Assembly (NCBI GenBank): GCA_964016885.1
Contig: OZ024743.1
Span: 193,309,655-193,373,654 of the forward strand
Origin: Eledone cirrhosa
Taxonomy: Eukaryota; Mollusca; Cephalopoda; Octopoda; Eledonidae
DNA: 64,000 nt
Reading direction: 5' to 3'
Shown here piece by piece: positions 1-9,799 of this stretch (positions are counted from its first letter, which is position 1; every line of letters starts with the position of its first letter). The position numbers were made by a program, and so were the translations under genes. The notes beneath the pieces were generated by a model that saw only the letters and a program-made list of their open reading frames with translations, searched no databases and was not told the origin of the DNA.

Positions 1-45
1 ATATAAAAGACATACTCCTAAGCAGAGCTGACTAGGATTACTCAA

Positions 46-175
46 CAATAACATCATTATCACTTTTACATCCACTTTTCCATGCTGGCATAGAAGGGAT
101 GTTTTGAGACAATATTTTATAGCCCTTCCTGATGCCAACTCTTTTAGTTGCTTCTTACAACATGCAGGGAGACAG
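46..175 (-). repeat. Degenerate SINE/LINE-tail remnant
   Basis: The stretch resembles the shared LINE/SINE 3' tail read on the minus strand: ATCATTATCA, 'TTTACATCCACTTTTCCATG', 'CTGGCAT', then 'GCCCTTCCTGATGCCAACT', which corresponds to the usual GCCCTTCCTAACACCAACC block. It is diverged and has no recognisable tRNA-like head. This is a weak call based on the order of the conserved words. Confidence 0.5.
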
Positions 176-1989
176 TGTAACTATTCTAAAAATTGGGATA
201 CACACATAAACATGAATAATATACACCTATATACATATTCTTAACGGATGAATGAACATTACTTTGATTACCAGTTGTAGTTTAGCACTAAATCAACCCC
301 AATTGGCTAAATCTATAATGAAAGGCTTCCCAAACATGACCATCTATTCTTGTTTTCAAAAATAATATATCTATGACATCATTATTCAATGTCTTTACTT
401 TTATTTTGTAAAACACTAATGTGTGAATTGAGGGAGATTTGGCTTCTATTTTTTACAGGTTGAGTAACTGCATCTGTTTATATTGAATTTTTTTATTGTG
501 GCTTTTGTTTATATTGCATTTTTTTAATTCCAGTTTATGTTTGTAATATATTTTGTTACTCCATAACGATAAAACTTTGCTGCTTTCGAAATTGTAAAAC
601 AAAATTATGTTAGTAAAAACAGTTATTGAAAAAAAAAAAAAAAAAAAGAAAAGAGTGATAAAGTGTTAAAGGGACTAACAAAAGGTTAACGAAAGAAAAT
701 AAATAAAAATAAACAGGTTATTTTGAAGAAGGAAAAATAAAAAGTCAATAACCAAATTAAACTTAAATAAAAAATACCGGAAGAGACCATGCAGCAGCTG
801 GAGAAAGAGGAAGGTAGTGAATGAGTGTAAGAGAAGCAGCTAAACAAGTGGAAAGTTTTAACAGAACATACTCACATATTGAAAGAATCATTGGGTATGC
901 GTGTGTATGATTTGGGTTAAACCTGACACCCAATAAATACACACAGAGAAAGGGATAGAGAGAGTGAGAAAGACAGCTTCAAGTGACTAGAATCGCTTCC
1001 CAGAATTCAAGTACATCAACTAGCCAGCAAGGCAGAGATAAATCAGAGATTGTTGACCAACAGTAACACATGGTAGCAGCGTAACTGGACATTGTACACC
1101 TGTGGAGTTGCAATGTGAGGGGACAAGACATCAAAAAGGAGTGGAAACTGTTACAATTTTTTTTTTTTTAATTATGGTATACTACAGAATTTGCCTCAGC
1201 AAGCAACAGCAGTTTATCACTAATGCACGCATGTAGACACACACACACAGTAATAATAAATCCAAAGAGTACTTGATCAGGGTTGTATATATATAAGTAT
1301 ATATAAACCCGTAGAGCAAAGATTTATTATTAATACAGATGAAAAGTTTAAGCAATTAATTTTTACTTTCACCCTAAGTGGGATCATCTGAAACTGAGAA
1401 AAATCAATCTGTAGACACAGAAGTAAATATTTCAAAAAAATTACAACCAAATAGTCCCTTTAGAAAACAGGAAGACATAACATTAGTGCATGAGTACATT
1501 CTCTTGAGATGAGTGAAATGTATGCAAGGAGAATTGCGTTATTATGTGGAGCAATAAGAAATCAGGAGACTAGTATTCATTTTAGAATAGTTGAATAATT
1601 TCCAGCTACCCATATATGGAAAATGATATTGATAGTAGTAAAATGATTAAGAATAAAAATACTGAAGGTATTAATAATAGTAAAAACAATACTAATTGAA
1701 AACAATAGTAATGTTTTCGGATTTAAGCTCATACATAAGTATGAGTTGACTGGTGTTGATGCATGCATTAACGAAAATATAGTGTATGAAAATTATACAC
1801 ACATATGCAAATGCACATGTACATATACACATACATATAAGCATATACATACACATACGTGTGTATATATATATAAATTGAGTATAAAGTTTGATTGTTC
1901 TTAGCTACCACATTGTGATGCATATCATCTGCATAGTGTCCATACTATCCGTTAGGATATAATGTTAGGCTGTAATACAAAAATGTTTT
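176..1989. other. AT-rich non-genic DNA
   Basis: I see no gene here. The stretch holds a poly-A run near 629-647, a T run near 1157-1169, a short (AC)n near 1236-1248 and an AC/AT-rich patch at about 1796-1876. The only ORF, about 63 codons on the minus strand at 1577-1768, has no recognisable domain. Confidence 0.6.
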
Positions 1990-2001
1990 ATACAATATTT
2001 G

Positions 2002-2066
2002 TTTACAAGCCGAAGTAGCAACAGATTTTTTGTTTACAAGCCGAAGTAGCAACAGATTTTTTGTTT
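2002..2066. repeat. 31-bp direct duplication
   Basis: The segment beginning TTTACAAGCCGAAGTAGCAA and ending in a T run occurs twice in direct tandem with no mismatch that I can see. It looks like a simple local duplication; no gene is involved. Confidence 0.85.
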
Positions 2067-2580
2067 AAGATACGTTCATTGGCATAAAAGATTTCCAGAG
2101 CTTCAGCAGCACAAAGATCAAAAAGTCTTTTATTTCTGTTATAGGATCTAGCTTTAGATAAGATCTCCCAGTGTAACCTATATCAAATATTATTGTCTTT
2201 TAAACTCCAGATATAGGCTGAAAGTGAAGTCATATTCCTTCTTAAAGGGTTTTTAAATGAATGAGAGTGTATATATATATATATAGACACTGCTTAAATC
2301 TATTGGCAGTTAACCCTATGAAAGCCTTATTAGTAGTGTGTGTATCAACTTTACATTTGTAAACTATATTGCTTGATATGTATTTCTGGGCTAGAGGAAA
2401 ACAAATATTAAAAAAATACATTGCCTATTAAGAATGTTGAAGCTATAAACTATTGTGTGTGTGTGTGTGGAAAAGAAAGAGAATTGTGTTAGTTGGGTGT
2501 GCAGATGTATACTGTTTGGGATAAAAACAAAATATATTAAAACAAACAAATAACATAGTCCAAGAAAGATAAGTCATTTT
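2067..2580. other. AT-rich DNA, no gene seen
   Basis: Nothing recognisable beyond short simple repeats: (AT)n near 2271-2284 and (GT)n near 2454-2469. Confidence 0.55.
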
Positions 2581-2660
2581 TCTGTGTGTGTGTGTGTGTG
2601 TGTATGATTATATATATATATATAAATAATCATACACAAACACACACATGCACCTAAAGC
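2581..2660. repeat. TG/TA/CA compound microsatellite
   Basis: A (TG)n run is followed by (TA)n and then a CA-rich run. The compound tract is roughly self-complementary (TG arm, TA centre, CA arm), so it could form a hairpin. Confidence 0.85.
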
Positions 2661-2989
2661 TTCTGGACTATGTAAACAAACAAAAATTTTTATGGACTGA
2701 TAAGTCCCAAAAATATGAAACAATTGTTTAAAAATAAACCTAGAAAAATAAAAACAAAACAAAAGTAATCAATCATCATCATTTTCATCAAAGAATCTTC
2801 ATGCTGGCATGGAGTAGAAAGGTCTGCCATATGACATACTAACACTGAACTCAATTCAGACATCTTGTGCTTACGATTCAATATCTTTGAATCTCATTGC
2901 ATCCTGTCCTGATTTATGTGTGAATCATAATACTTTTCTTTTACTCAACACTTACACTAAATGTCCATACAGACACGGTTGTTTCTGCA

Positions 2990-3087
2990 TATACAGGGTG
3001 TGTGAAAAGAAATGCCCTATTTACACACACATATATGTTTGTGAGTGTGTGAGTAAATAGGGCATTTCTTTTCACACACCCTGTATA
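2990..3087. mobile_element. Perfect 34-bp inverted repeat (mariner-like MITE)
   Basis: The left arm at 2990-3023 begins TATACAGGGTGTGTG and is matched exactly by the reverse complement at 3054-3087. The 30-nt centre is CA/TG-rich and partly extends the stem. The TA ends plus a CAGGGTGT terminus resemble Tc1/mariner inverted repeats with a TA target, so a very short non-autonomous mariner-type element is my inference. No transposase is present. Confidence 0.7.
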
Positions 3088-3156
3088 TTGCCTAGTGTCT
3101 GTAATGTCCAAGTTCTCTCTTAAATATCTACAAACAACCTTGTCTCAATATATTTT

Positions 3157-3505
3157 TTATCATCATCAGTTATCATTATCATAATCAATTTTACATGCCT
3201 TTCTATTATGTTATAAGAAAGACATGACTTTTTGAAGAAGAATTCTAAAGCCAGATGTTCTTCTTGATGCTAAACCCCACTTATTTTTTCAAGTAAGGTA
3301 ATAATCTGGAATGTATAACCAATTGCAATGGCAAATATAAAGAGAAGAGAAACATACACACATGTACATACATATACAATTTTTGCCTACCAAATCCTCT
3401 CCCAAGCAGAAGACACTTGCCAAAAATTCTGCTTCATGCAACAGAACCAAATACCATGTGATTGTGAAGCAAACTTCTTAACCACACAGCCATGCCTACC
3501 TTATG
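3157..3505 (-). repeat. tRNA-derived SINE, LINE-like tail
   Basis: On the minus strand a tRNA-like head (about 3437-3500; TGGCTGTGTGGTTAAGAAGT on the minus strand) leads to a diverged body containing the 'TTGAAG..ATTCTA..GC.GGATG' block and ends in an ATC/GAT-rich tail at 3157. The tRNA-like head matches the octopus SINE head I know (GGCTGTGTGGTAAGAAG-type). It is old and diverged. Confidence 0.6.
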
Positions 3506-3705
3506 AAACACAATTTCTGACCCAACAGAAGAACAGGTTATTTGGTTTAAGCACTTGACTGTTGTGTCTATGTTATCTCAACAGGATTACACACATATGT
3601 AATCAAGTTAGTTGAATAGACAGATGACTTCTTTATTTACATATATAAAATAGATAGCAGACCTTCCCCATAATGACGTTAACATCTTAGATAAATTATA
3701 ATAAA

Positions 3706-3835
3706 CTGGTATGTTGGCAGATATAGTGAGAGCATCAGACTAAATGCCGTATATTATTTAGCTTAATTCATGTATGTTTTCAGTTCAATTTTAGTCTCAA
3801 CTTTGCCTTTCAACCCACTGGATTTCATCTATTTA
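3706..3835 (+). repeat. OR2-like SINE remnant
   Basis: On the plus strand the order is 'TGGCAGATATAGTGAGAGCA' (A-box region), then 'AGTTCAATTTTAGTC' and 'AACTTTGCCTTTCA', which matches the head and body of the octopus OR2-type SINE. It is heavily diverged and truncated. Confidence 0.5.
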
Positions 3836-4312
3836 TATATTGATTAACAAATTATTTACTGGAGCTATTTTGATCTACATTTTTGATAAAAAGAATAAAA
3901 AGAAATCAATTTTAGAGATAAAGTAAACTATATATCTAAATAATATTATGAAAACAAGAATAAACATGAAATTTGTATTGAATAAAACCATATCAGTATT
4001 AGTTTAGTATTTCATCCTCATAAAATCAATAAAATAAAATAAATTCATATATATAAAGAATTATTAAGCTGACGATAAGAGCAACATTGACATGATGCTT
4101 AATAACAGAAGTCAAAATAAATACTAAAAATTACAAAATATGACTATCTACAATATATAAATATATATATAGTAGGAGAATAATTGACACTGGATATATC
4201 CACTAGGGCTTTAACAAGGTGCTTTAAAGCTCGATGTGTTATTCACATAAAATCCTGCATGTCACAAAATCCAGGGTGTAATTCATGGAGTATAGTGCTG
4301 GTAGTTACATTT
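3836..4312. other. AT-rich DNA, no gene seen
   Basis: Very AT-rich sequence with no ORF of note. Nothing recognised. Confidence 0.5.
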
Positions 4313-4657
4313 CATCATCATCATTATTTCATTTTACGTCCGCTTTTTTTGCCTGCTTTCAAGGGTGGGACGGGAACTGATTCTGGCTTGATTTCTACAG
4401 CTGGATGCCCTTCCTAACACCAACCTCATTTACAGTGAGTGCTGGGTGCTTTTTTGCCGTGGCACCTACACGTCCACTTTACAGTGGAATGATATGGACC
4501 CCAGTCCCTATCATCTCATTTCTACAGCTGAGTAAACTGGAGCAATGTGAAATAAAGTGTTTTGCTCAAGGAAACAACACATCGCCCGGTCTGACAATTG
4601 AACTCACAACCTTTCGATTGCAAGGCCAATGCTCTAACCACTAAGCCATGTGCCTCC
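4313..4657 (-). repeat. Complete tRNA-derived SINE with LINE tail
   Basis: On the minus strand it starts with GGAGGCACATGGCTTAGTGG, a tRNA-like A-box, followed by a B-box-like 'GGTTGTGAGTTCAATTGTCA'. The body is about 200 bp, and the 3' tail holds the GGTGTTAGGAAGGGCATCCA block and ends in (GAT)n at 4313. The same tail block occurs in the 3' UTR of the RTE-like LINE in this window. This looks like a full-length copy of about 345 bp. A sister copy lies at 5617-5950. Confidence 0.85.
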
Positions 4658-5360
4658 GTTTCTATGTTATTAACCTTTTCTATTATATTGGTTTAAACCC
4701 ATTGATATTTTTAGATTTCACAACCTCTACATCTGTTAAATTCATTAAGATTTCCTCTTCAAAATGATTTTTAAGCACACAATATATTCATATTTGTGCT
4801 TTTTACTTCCAAGACTTATAGACTTATGTAGTTTCTATACAGCCAAGTTTTTCTAACTTTTACTTTTGCATAGTACATTTTTGAAAACATTATAGGCATT
4901 GAAATGGATTTTCTAGCACCTTAATTTTGTATCTTGGCCTTGAGTGGTTGTGATGCTTAAAAAAATGTTAATCAAACCTTCAGTCTCTGGCTTAATGTTG
5001 ACACTATTGTAAAATAAATTTATTTATTTTTTTTCTTTTAACATTTTAGTTTTACTTCCTTACTTATCCCAAAAATTTAATCACTTTTAAAATTTGTTTT
5101 CTTGAATACAAATTTCAGTAAATCACCTTCTGTCCATATCATTTTGCAACCATTTGTCCGAACATGATTCTTATCTTTTCGAAGTTTAGTTATATAGAAA
5201 ATAATCTTTACCAATAATGGCAAAATTTGGCTGATACCAATAATTACAAAAACAAAGTAAGTTATTATTTAAGTTGCTTGTAAAACAAATTCTGCTATTG
5301 AAAAAAATAACATTTTTGTCTTTAGGACTTCTTCTTAACTATATATTTTCAACCAAAATA
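4658..5360. other. AT-rich DNA, no gene seen
   Basis: T-rich, A/T-dominated sequence. I recognise no gene or repeat family. A 'TTAACCTTTT' start at about 4670 hints at an eroded piggyBac-type end but has no partner. Confidence 0.5.
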
Positions 5361-5364
5361 TCTT

Positions 5365-5605
5365 ATTTAATAAGGTCAACTTTGCCTTTCCAAGTCGATA
5401 AAAAAGTATCAGTCAAGTACTGGAGTCAATTCTTCCTCTATATTTCTTTTGCACTTCTGTTCCCTCACTTTCTATCCTCCCCTGGAAGAAATCTGCTGTA
5501 TTCAGACCTGGAGAGGAGATGGGCTCTGTCAGGTTTAAAAAATGTCCAAGAAATGCCGTATGTCAATATGGCACCCCGATGACTCCCTCAGGGGTTACGG
5601 AGACC
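5365..5605 (+). repeat. OR-type SINE body fragment
   Basis: The plus-strand sequence 'GGTCAACTTTGCCTTTC..GTCGATAAAA.AAGTA.CAGTCAAGTACTGGAGTC' is the SINE body, followed by a 'CCCTGGAAGAAATCTGCTGT' extension. The same extension occurs at about 41823-41850, so the two copies share a subfamily. Confidence 0.65.
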
Positions 5606-5616
5606 ATACTATATAT

Positions 5617-5950
5617 ATCATCATCATTTTACGTCCGCTTTTCCCTGCTTGCAAGGGTGGGACGGGAACTGATTCTGGCTTGATTTCTACAGCTGGATGC
5701 CCTTCCTAACACCAACCTCATTTAGAGTGAGTGCTGGGTGCTTTTTTGCCATGTCACCTCCACGACCACTTTGCAGTGGAATGATAGGGACCCCCAGTTC
5801 CTATCATCTCATTTCTACAGCTGAGTAAACTGGAGCAATGTGAAATAAAGTGTCTTGCTCAAGGAAACAACACATCACCCGGTCTGAGAATTGAACTCAC
5901 AACCTTTCGATTGCAAGACCAATGCTCTAACTACTAAGTCATATGCCTCC
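5617..5950 (-). repeat. Complete tRNA-derived SINE with LINE tail
   Basis: Second copy of the SINE at 4313-4657, same orientation: tRNA-like head at 5888-5950 and (GAT)n tail at 5617-5627 (minus-strand reading). It is highly similar along its length, so the subfamily is fairly young. Confidence 0.85.
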
Positions 5951-6015
5951 ATATATATATATATGTGTGTGTGTGTGTATGTATGTATATATATGTGTGT
6001 GTGTGAGTATGTATA

Positions 6016-6061
<46 letters not shown>

Positions 6062-6075
6062 AGTGTATATATATA
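5951..6075. repeat. TA/TG microsatellite
   Basis: Alternating (TA)n and (TG)n tracts; the (AT) run at about 6017-6058 is the longest. Confidence 0.9.
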
Positions 6076-6352
6076 TTATGCAAAGGTACTGATACATATT
6101 AAATATGTAACAATCATGTTTCTCAATAAAAAAGCTTGATGCTCAATAACGCAATACCAAAACCAGTAGTTGGTAATTGATAATCAATTAATTAGATCAA
6201 TATTTTGCGTTAATCTTTGATTTTACGAAATGGCCATCTGGAGATCAATAAATTTAGTACCATCTATGTATATTTTTCTATATATGTGTACAAAATGCTG
6301 TGTTTCTCAAAAGATATATGCTTTTTTTCTACTCTCTTTATATATCTTTTAA

Positions 6353-6409
6353 CCTTGTCCCACCCTTGCAAGCAGGGAAAAGCGGACATAAAATGATGAG
6401 GATGATTGT
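6353..6409 (+). repeat. SINE 3' end fragment
   Basis: Reads on the plus strand as the last about 55 bp of the SINE seen at 5617-5950 ('GTCCCACCCTTGCAAGCAGG' then 'AAAGCGGACATAAAATGATG') and ends in GAT units. Confidence 0.7.
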
Positions 6410-6431
6410 GTGTGTGTGTGCACGTGTATAT

Positions 6432-9036
6432 ATCATCATCATCATCATCATCATCAACGTTTAACATCCGTGTTCCACGCTTGCATGGGTTTGGACGGGG
6501 GTTTTCCCACTTGAGGCAAGAGTGATTGTCTTGCTCGCATAGGACTGTCTGGCAGGTTTTCTACAGTTGGATGCCCTCCCTAACACCAACCACATTTACA
6601 GTGTGGGTCTGGGAGGTTTTTACCGTGTTGCCTACACGGCCACATTACAGCGTGGACTGTGTGTTTTTTGTCGTGACACCTACACGATCTCATTTGTTTC
6701 GGCCTGGATTTTGTGGCACCAACATAACTTTACATAGAAGGGGGCGGTGTGGATGGGGTGGGGGTGGTGGGACGGGGGTGTATTTTGTTAGAGATGCCTA
6801 CTGACTGTAGTAGGTTTTACTTTGTATTTAGGTAAGGCGGGTCTTCTCTATTACTGAGTACCGCCAAAGGTCTCGGTCCAGTGACATTGTCTTGGTGAGG
6901 TGTAAGTGTGTGAGGTCGGAGTTTATCAGCTCGTCCCAGGTTTTTCTGGGTCTGCCTATTCCGTGGCTACCGTCTATCTTTATTGCCCTGCACTTTGTTA
7001 TACAGCTATCGTCCTTCATGCGCATCATGTGACCATACCAACGTAGCCTTCTCTCTAGTAAACAACATCTGATCCCTCTTATTTCTAATTTTTTCCTTAG
7101 TTCGTTTATGCTTTGTCGTTCACGTATATTACTATTACACATCCAGCGGAGCATGCAAGCTTCGTTTCTCTCTAGTCTGCGTATATCCTCTGCACACAAT
7201 GCCCAGGTCTCACTGCCATGCAACATTGCTGTTCGTATGCAGGCATCGTACAGCCTGCCTTTCATTTTTAGGGAGAACCCTTTAGCGGCTAATAGTGGTA
7301 TAAGCTCTCTGAACTTTTTCCACCCAGTTCTGACTCTAGCTACTGTACTTTCAGAGCACCCTCCCCCACTGCTGATTTTGTCACCCAGGTAACGGAAGCT
7401 GTCCACTATTTCTATAGAACCCTCTGCGCAGTTGAAAGAGCTAGTATTCCGTGGGCACTTGCTGCTACTTATTGCCCCAGAACACCGGCCACATGTAAAA
7501 TCTATGTTCTTAGCTAGCTTACCTGTGATCCCACTACATCTTTTATGCACCCAAACTTTGCATTTGGGACACAAAATGGAATTTCTACCTACGCCTTTCC
7601 TACACTCTGCGCATGGCCACTTCCCGGAGGGGACCGCCGCCTTATTTTCTTTCTTACAAACTAGAACTTTAGTCTTAGCCAGGTTAATTTTAAGGCCTTT
7701 TGATTCTAGGCCGTGCTTCCATGTTTGGAATTTCTTCTCTAGGTCGGCCATTGATTCAGCTATGAGCGTTAGATCATCTGCATATAGGAGTTCCCATGGG
7801 CAGCCGGTCTTGAACTCCACTGTTATAGCCTGGAGGGCAATAATAAATAGTAGGTGGCTAAGAACAGAGCCCTGATGAACACCAACTTTTACACTAAACT
7901 CTTCACTATATTCGTTGTTAATTCTAACCTTGCTGACTGTTTCTTTATACATGGCTTGTATAGCTCTCACAAGCCATTCATCAACACCTAGTTTTCTAAG
8001 AGCCCACCAGATAATGGAACGGGGGACTCTGTCGAAGGCCTTCTCCAAGTCGACGAAAGCTAAGTATAGGGGTTTACTTTTAGCTAGGTACTTCTCCTGT
8101 AGTTGTCGTACAATGAAAAGAGCGTCTGTGGTACTTTTTCCTGACACAAACCCGAACTGCATTTCATCTAGATCAATTCGCTCTCTGATTAGTTGCGCTA
8201 TTACTTTTTCCGTGACCTTCATGACCTGGTCGATTAATTTAATGCCTCTATAGTTACTCCTATCTAGGGCATCTCCTTTACCCTTATAACAGTTAACGAT
8301 AATGCTGCTACGCCAGTCCTTCGGAACAACCCCATTCTGTATGACTTGGTTGACTATCCGGGTGACCATGGTGTGTCCCACCATACCAGATGCCTTCAGC
8401 ATCTCGGCAACTATTTCCGAAGGCCCAGCCGCCTTGCCTGTCTTCATATCTTTGATTGCCTTACTTATTATACTACCCTCGACTAACACTGCTGGTCCCT
8501 CTATTGGGTCGATGTGGGGGAGACTGTCTTTCTCCCATTTATTCTCCTCATTTAGTAGCCTTTCATAGTGACACTTCCAAGCTACCTTCTTATCGGCGTC
8601 GGTGATGGCAAGTACGCCGTCATCGTTAAGTACACACTTCTCCCCGACAATATCACTGTTTTCCTTGACACATTGCCTAGCAATCCTGAACACCTCACGT
8701 TTTTGGTCCTCACGTTGTAGAACATGCTTGAACTTTCTTTCCTCTGCTTCCCTTCTTGCGAAGTACACTTGTCTCCTAGCTTCCCTCCTGGCCACTTGAT
8801 AGTCTTCTCTACTTCCCCCATCCCGCCATACTTTCCAAGCCTGCTTTTTGGCCTTAATTGACCCCTCCACCTTACTGTTCCACCACCATGTTACTCTCCT
8901 CCTGCCTACAGGCCTGCTCCAGCCACAGACTTCGTCTGCCGCCGTCAGCAGGTTTGCTTTCAGGAATTCCCACTGTTCCTCTACCTTGTACGTCTCTAAT
9001 TTCTCTTCCTCACTGTCGAAAGCATCAAGTAATATA
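6432..9036 (-). mobile_element. RTE-like LINE, 5'-truncated copy A
   Basis: The element reads on the minus strand. It lacks the endonuclease (5' truncation at about 9036, next to a TA microsatellite), carries an open RT frame, then a 3' UTR of about 370 bp with two to three roughly 45-bp internal repeats and the GGTGTTAGGAAGGGCATCCA block, and ends in (GAT)8 at 6432-6455. Truncation at the 5' end plus a simple-repeat tail without poly-A is the expected signature of RTE-clade retroposition. A nearly identical copy lies inverted at 23555-26002. Confidence 0.9.
6828..9035 (-). CDS. LINE reverse transcriptase ORF, 5'-partial (copy A)
   Basis: This is the C-terminal part of a retrotransposon polyprotein. 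The frame stays open to the truncation point, so residues upstream of the GTG at 8868-8870 belong to it; no genuine start codon remains. Counting from that GTG (680 residues): connector about 1-120, reverse transcriptase about 130-400 with AFVDLEKAFD (aspartates 274 and 280) and YADDL (363-367), a C4HC3 zinc finger at 420-463, and the conserved post-RT region with SETWALCAED and HMMRMKDDSC to the end. The catalytic aspartates are present. Motif B reads QGSVLSHLLF where the third copy in this window has SPLLF. Without the endonuclease it cannot be autonomous, but the RT frame has no stop. Expression is unknown. Clade assignment (RTE-like) is from motif recognition. Confidence 0.88.
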   Translation of the reverse strand: MLLDAFDSEEEKLETYKVEEQWEFLKANLLTAADEVCGWSRPVGRRRVTWWWNSKVEGSIKAKKQAWKVWRDGGSREDYQVARREARRQVYFARREAEERKFKHVLQREDQKREVFRIARQCVKENSDIVGEKCVLNDDGVLAITDADKKVAWKCHYERLLNEENKWEKDSLPHIDPIEGPAVLVEGSIISKAIKDMKTGKAAGPSEIVAEMLKASGMVGHTMVTRIVNQVIQNGVVPKDWRSSIIVNCYKGKGDALDRSNYRGIKLIDQVMKVTEKVIAQLIRERIDLDEMQFGFVSGKSTTDALFIVRQLQEKYLAKSKPLYLAFVDLEKAFDRVPRSIIWWALRKLGVDEWLVRAIQAMYKETVSKVRINNEYSEEFSVKVGVHQGSVLSHLLFIIALQAITVEFKTGCPWELLYADDLTLIAESMADLEKKFQTWKHGLESKGLKINLAKTKVLVCKKENKAAVPSGKWPCAECRKGVGRNSILCPKCKVWVHKRCSGITGKLAKNIDFTCGRCSGAISSSKCPRNTSSFNCAEGSIEIVDSFRYLGDKISSGGGCSESTVARVRTGWKKFRELIPLLAAKGFSLKMKGRLYDACIRTAMLHGSETWALCAEDIRRLERNEACMLRWMCNSNIRERQSINELRKKLEIRGIRCCLLERRLRWYGHMMRMKDDSCITKCRAIKIDGSHGIGRPRKTWDELINSDLTHLHLTKTMSLDRDLWRYSVIEKTRLT

Positions 9037-9095
9037 TATATATATATATATCAAGTAAGTTTGTTTTGAAACTGTGAATGAAGTTTGAAATTTAG

Positions 9096-9558
9096 TAGAA
9101 ATAGAAGCTTTCGCCATATTTTTTGACTAAAGAAATTTTAGCCTGATAACATCCAGCCCACACTGTAAAGAGGTCATGTAGGTTTCACGAAAAAAACACC
9201 CAGCCCACACTGCAAATGTGGTTATGTAAGAGACACAACAAAAAGCATCCAGCACACTATAAATGTGGTTGGCGTTAGGAAGAGCAACCAGCCAGAAACA
9301 GTCCTTTCTGAGCGAGACACAGTCACCTGACCCAACTTGCCTCAAATGGGACAAACCCGCCTAACCGATGCTAGCGTGGAAAATAGACGTTAAATGATGA
9401 TGATGATGAGTGGGGCTTAAAACCCTCTAAAAAATGTAAAAGGATGAGTATTGACAGATCAATATTCATCCTTTTACATTGTTTTAGAGGGTTTTAAACC
9501 CCACTATCAGGTTAAAATTTCTTTAGTAAAAAGAATACGGCAGAAGCTTCTATTTCTA
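9096..9558. mobile_element. Foldback element, about 100-bp arms
   Basis: The outer arms begin TAGAAATAGAAGCTT (9096) and end in its reverse complement (9558). Arms continue through 'ACTAAAGAAATTTTA.CCTGATA' (left to 9148; right from 9505) and then the inner stem at 9410-9504 ('GTGGGG.TTAAAACCCTCTAA' against its complement) with a loop of about 8 nt. The left arm is split at 9148 by a 261-bp LINE tail. I infer a non-autonomous foldback or MITE; no transposase is seen. Confidence 0.8.
9149..9409 (+). repeat. LINE/SINE 3' tail inserted in foldback
   Basis: This is the RTE-like 3' UTR alone: three approximate CCAGCCCACACTG repeat units, a diverged 'GGTTGGCGTTAGGAAG' block and 'CTAACCGATGCTAGCGTGG', ending in (GAT)n at 9397-9409. 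It interrupts the foldback arm exactly between GATA (9145-9148) and the inner stem at 9410, so it is younger than the foldback. Confidence 0.8.
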
Positions 9559-9568
9559 ATATATATAT

Positions 9569-9745
9569 CCCATACTGTAAATGTGGTTGGCGTTAGGAAG
9601 GGCATCCAGCCATAGAAAACCAGCCAGAAACACCCCTATTTGAGTGAGACATGGTCACCCAACACAACTTACTTTAAAATGGGACCTGTCTAACCCATGC
9701 TAGCGTGGAAGATGGACGTTAATTGATGATGATGATGATGATGAT
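9569..9745 (+). repeat. LINE/SINE 3' tail fragment
   Basis: Severely 5'-truncated copy of the same tail: 'ACTGTAAATGTGGTTGGCGT', 'AGGAAGGGCATCCAGCC', then (GAT)n at 9724-9745. Confidence 0.8.
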
Positions 9746-9799
9746 ATATTGTATATAATCCTATATATGTCATACCATCTTACATACATTTATTATATA

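Noticed and set aside
4600..4657. Functional tRNA gene
   Set aside because: The tRNA-like sequence is a SINE head: no intact acceptor stem, and the same head recurs attached to SINE bodies.
7108..8568. Plus-strand ORFs across the LINE at 6.8-9 kb
   Set aside because: They are antisense shadows of the RT frame; the same shadows appear over copies B and C.
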